Made by a program: the position numbers and the translations under genes
Origin: Candidatus Nitrosopumilus sp.
GTDB lineage: Archaea; Thermoproteota; Nitrososphaeria; Nitrososphaerales; Nitrosopumilaceae
DNA: 6,878 nt
NCBI GenBank assembly: GCA_029880665.1
Contig: JAOUNZ010000054.1
Span: 1 to 6,878, forward strand
Reading direction: 5' to 3'
Notes under the pieces: generated by a model
What the model was told of the DNA's origin: nothing
The model's database searches: none
What the model saw: the letters and a program-made list of their open reading frames with translations, nothing else
Shown: positions 5,982-6,878 of the stretch, in pieces
Layout: each line of letters opens with the position of its first letter
Position numbering within the stretch: the stretch's first letter is position 1

Positions 5982-6203
5982 ATGTCTACAATTTCTTTTT
6001 GGTTAAAATATCCAGACTTAAAAATTTCGCATGTGAAAAATGTGCCTGATGAATCTTGTCGAAATTGTGGAATGCAACTCAGATCATGGTCTAAATGTCA
6101 GCATTGTCTAAATACGATTCAACAAATTTGTACAAACTGCAAAACGATTACATCGATTCATTTTCATTCAGAATGCAATATTTTGGCAAATACAATGGGC
6201 TGA
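5982..6203 (+). CDS. Small cysteine-rich, probably zinc-binding protein of unknown function
   Basis: A 73-residue protein with three CxxC pairs (C26/C29, C39/C42, C50/C53) followed by H60, H62 and C65 in the motif HFHSEC. Nine potential ligands in 40 residues suggest two zinc sites, like a double zinc ribbon. The N-terminal 22 residues lack cysteines and contain an aromatic stretch (FWLKYP). I do not recognise a named family. The ATG at 5982 is preferred over an in-frame TTG at 5949, which would add 11 residues overlapping the putative promoter and a repeated motif. The stop is 7 nt before the arginase-family start, so the two are likely co-transcribed and the protein may assist that enzyme or simply share its mRNA. 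The regular ligand spacing supports a real gene. Confidence 0.7.
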   Translation: MSTISFWLKYPDLKISHVKNVPDESCRNCGMQLRSWSKCQHCLNTIQQICTNCKTITSIHFHSECNILANTMG

Positions 6204-6210
6204 TTAAAAA

Positions 6211-6878
6211 TTGATAGAAACCATATCTTGGTCAAATTGTAAGACATATAGAGAATCAGAATATGTCATACTAGGACTACCTGATGAATCTCACTCACAT
6301 TCGTTACGCAGGGGTACATCAAATGCACCTGATAGAATTAGAAGTATCTCTAGAGAAAGAGATGTATACATTGAAAACAACATAGAGTCTCCAGCATACA
6401 CAAATGCAGGGGTTCCTCAGTCAAAGATTTTTGATTTGGGAAATATTTCTAGAGAAAATATCCCATTTGTCTATGAAAGAATTTTGCGTGACGGGAAAAT
6501 TCCAATGACAATCGGAGGAGATCATTCTTTGACCACTCAGATAATCAAGGCGTTAGGAATAAAATATGGTCCGATATCCCTTGTGTATTTTGACGCACAT
6601 CCGGATTTTGTTTCATCAACTAGAGATTTTTACGGCTCTGTAGTATACGATTGTCTTCCATACATCAACCCAAAGTCAAGTGTAATGATTGGAATTCGCA
6701 GTCCGGAATTAGAAGAAGTTCAAAATATCAAAAAATATGGAATCACAGTATTCTCACCTGCAGACATTCAATATCATGGGTTCAAACAAACAATAAACGA
6801 GATTCTTTCAATTGTTGGTAAAAATATCTATGTTTCATTTGATATGGATTGCATAGATCCTGCATTTGCTCCAGGTGT
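6211..6878 (+). CDS. Arginase/agmatinase-family ureohydrolase, 3'-truncated by the window edge
   Basis: Binuclear-manganese hydrolases of this family split guanidino compounds (arginine, agmatine, guanidinobutyrate, formiminoglutamate), releasing urea or formamide. The visible 222 codons hold all six expected metal ligands: H105 in GGDHS, D128/H130/D132 in FDAHPD, and D211/D213 in SFDMDCIDPAFAPG. GTS (35-37) and GIRSPE (161-166) are also family-like. The position after the DAHxD motif that usually reads HG (the proton-shuttle His of arginase) is Y141-G142, so the exact reaction is uncertain. Agmatinase feeding polyamine synthesis is the default guess for an archaeon, not a demonstrated assignment. 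The start is TTG at 6211: an in-frame TAA sits at 6205 and the next in-frame ATG (M99) would destroy the fold. It lies 7 nt after the cysteine-rich gene, probably in one operon. The remaining C-terminal part is outside the window. Confidence 0.88.
   Translation, partial: MIETISWSNCKTYRESEYVILGLPDESHSHSLRRGTSNAPDRIRSISRERDVYIENNIESPAYTNAGVPQSKIFDLGNISRENIPFVYERILRDGKIPMTIGGDHSLTTQIIKALGIKYGPISLVYFDAHPDFVSSTRDFYGSVVYDCLPYINPKSSVMIGIRSPELEEVQNIKKYGITVFSPADIQYHGFKQTINEILSIVGKNIYVSFDMDCIDPAFAPG

Overview
The window looks like ordinary chromosomal DNA of an ammonia-oxidising archaeon (Nitrososphaeria/Thaumarchaeota, probably a marine Nitrosopumilus-type lineage). The evidence is a transcription factor B, an archaeal SUI1/aIF1, a UPF0148-type zinc-ribbon protein, a probable CdvA cell-division protein, AT-rich DNA, weak or absent Shine-Dalgarno sites and several TTG starts. 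The lineage call rests on family recognition and was not checked by a search.

Layout. (1) 2-619, + strand: 3' end of a coiled-coil protein that I read as CdvA, ending in a T-rich terminator. (2) 676-2595, +: AMP-forming acetyl-CoA synthetase with a complete active site and an acetate-sized acyl pocket. (3) 2596-3050: a 455-nt gap without a gene, holding repeats and a promoter for the next gene. (4) 3051-3959, +: TFB. (5) 3948-4937 and 4944-5252, -: a two-gene unit transcribed from SUI1/aIF1 into a CPBP-family intramembrane protease; the protease gene is convergent with tfb and overlaps its 3' end by 12 nt. (6) 5253-5355: divergent promoter region. (7) 5356-5685, +: UPF0148/autoantigen-p27 zinc-ribbon protein. 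(8) 5686-5981: a non-coding gap with short repeated motifs and an 8-bp inverted repeat. (9) 5982-6203 and 6211-6878, +: a small cysteine-rich protein followed after 7 nt by an arginase/agmatinase-family enzyme that runs off the window.

The genes are mostly single housekeeping units: division, carbon activation, basal transcription, translation initiation and ureohydrolase metabolism. Only two neighbouring pairs look co-transcribed: SUI1 with the CPBP protease, and the cysteine-rich protein with the arginase-family enzyme. I see no defence system, CRISPR array, mobile element, tRNA or rRNA, and no clear undescribed multi-gene system. The items most worth a second look are the tyrosine at the usual proton-shuttle histidine position of the arginase-family enzyme, its coupled cysteine-rich partner, and the repeat-bearing gaps upstream of tfb and of that pair.
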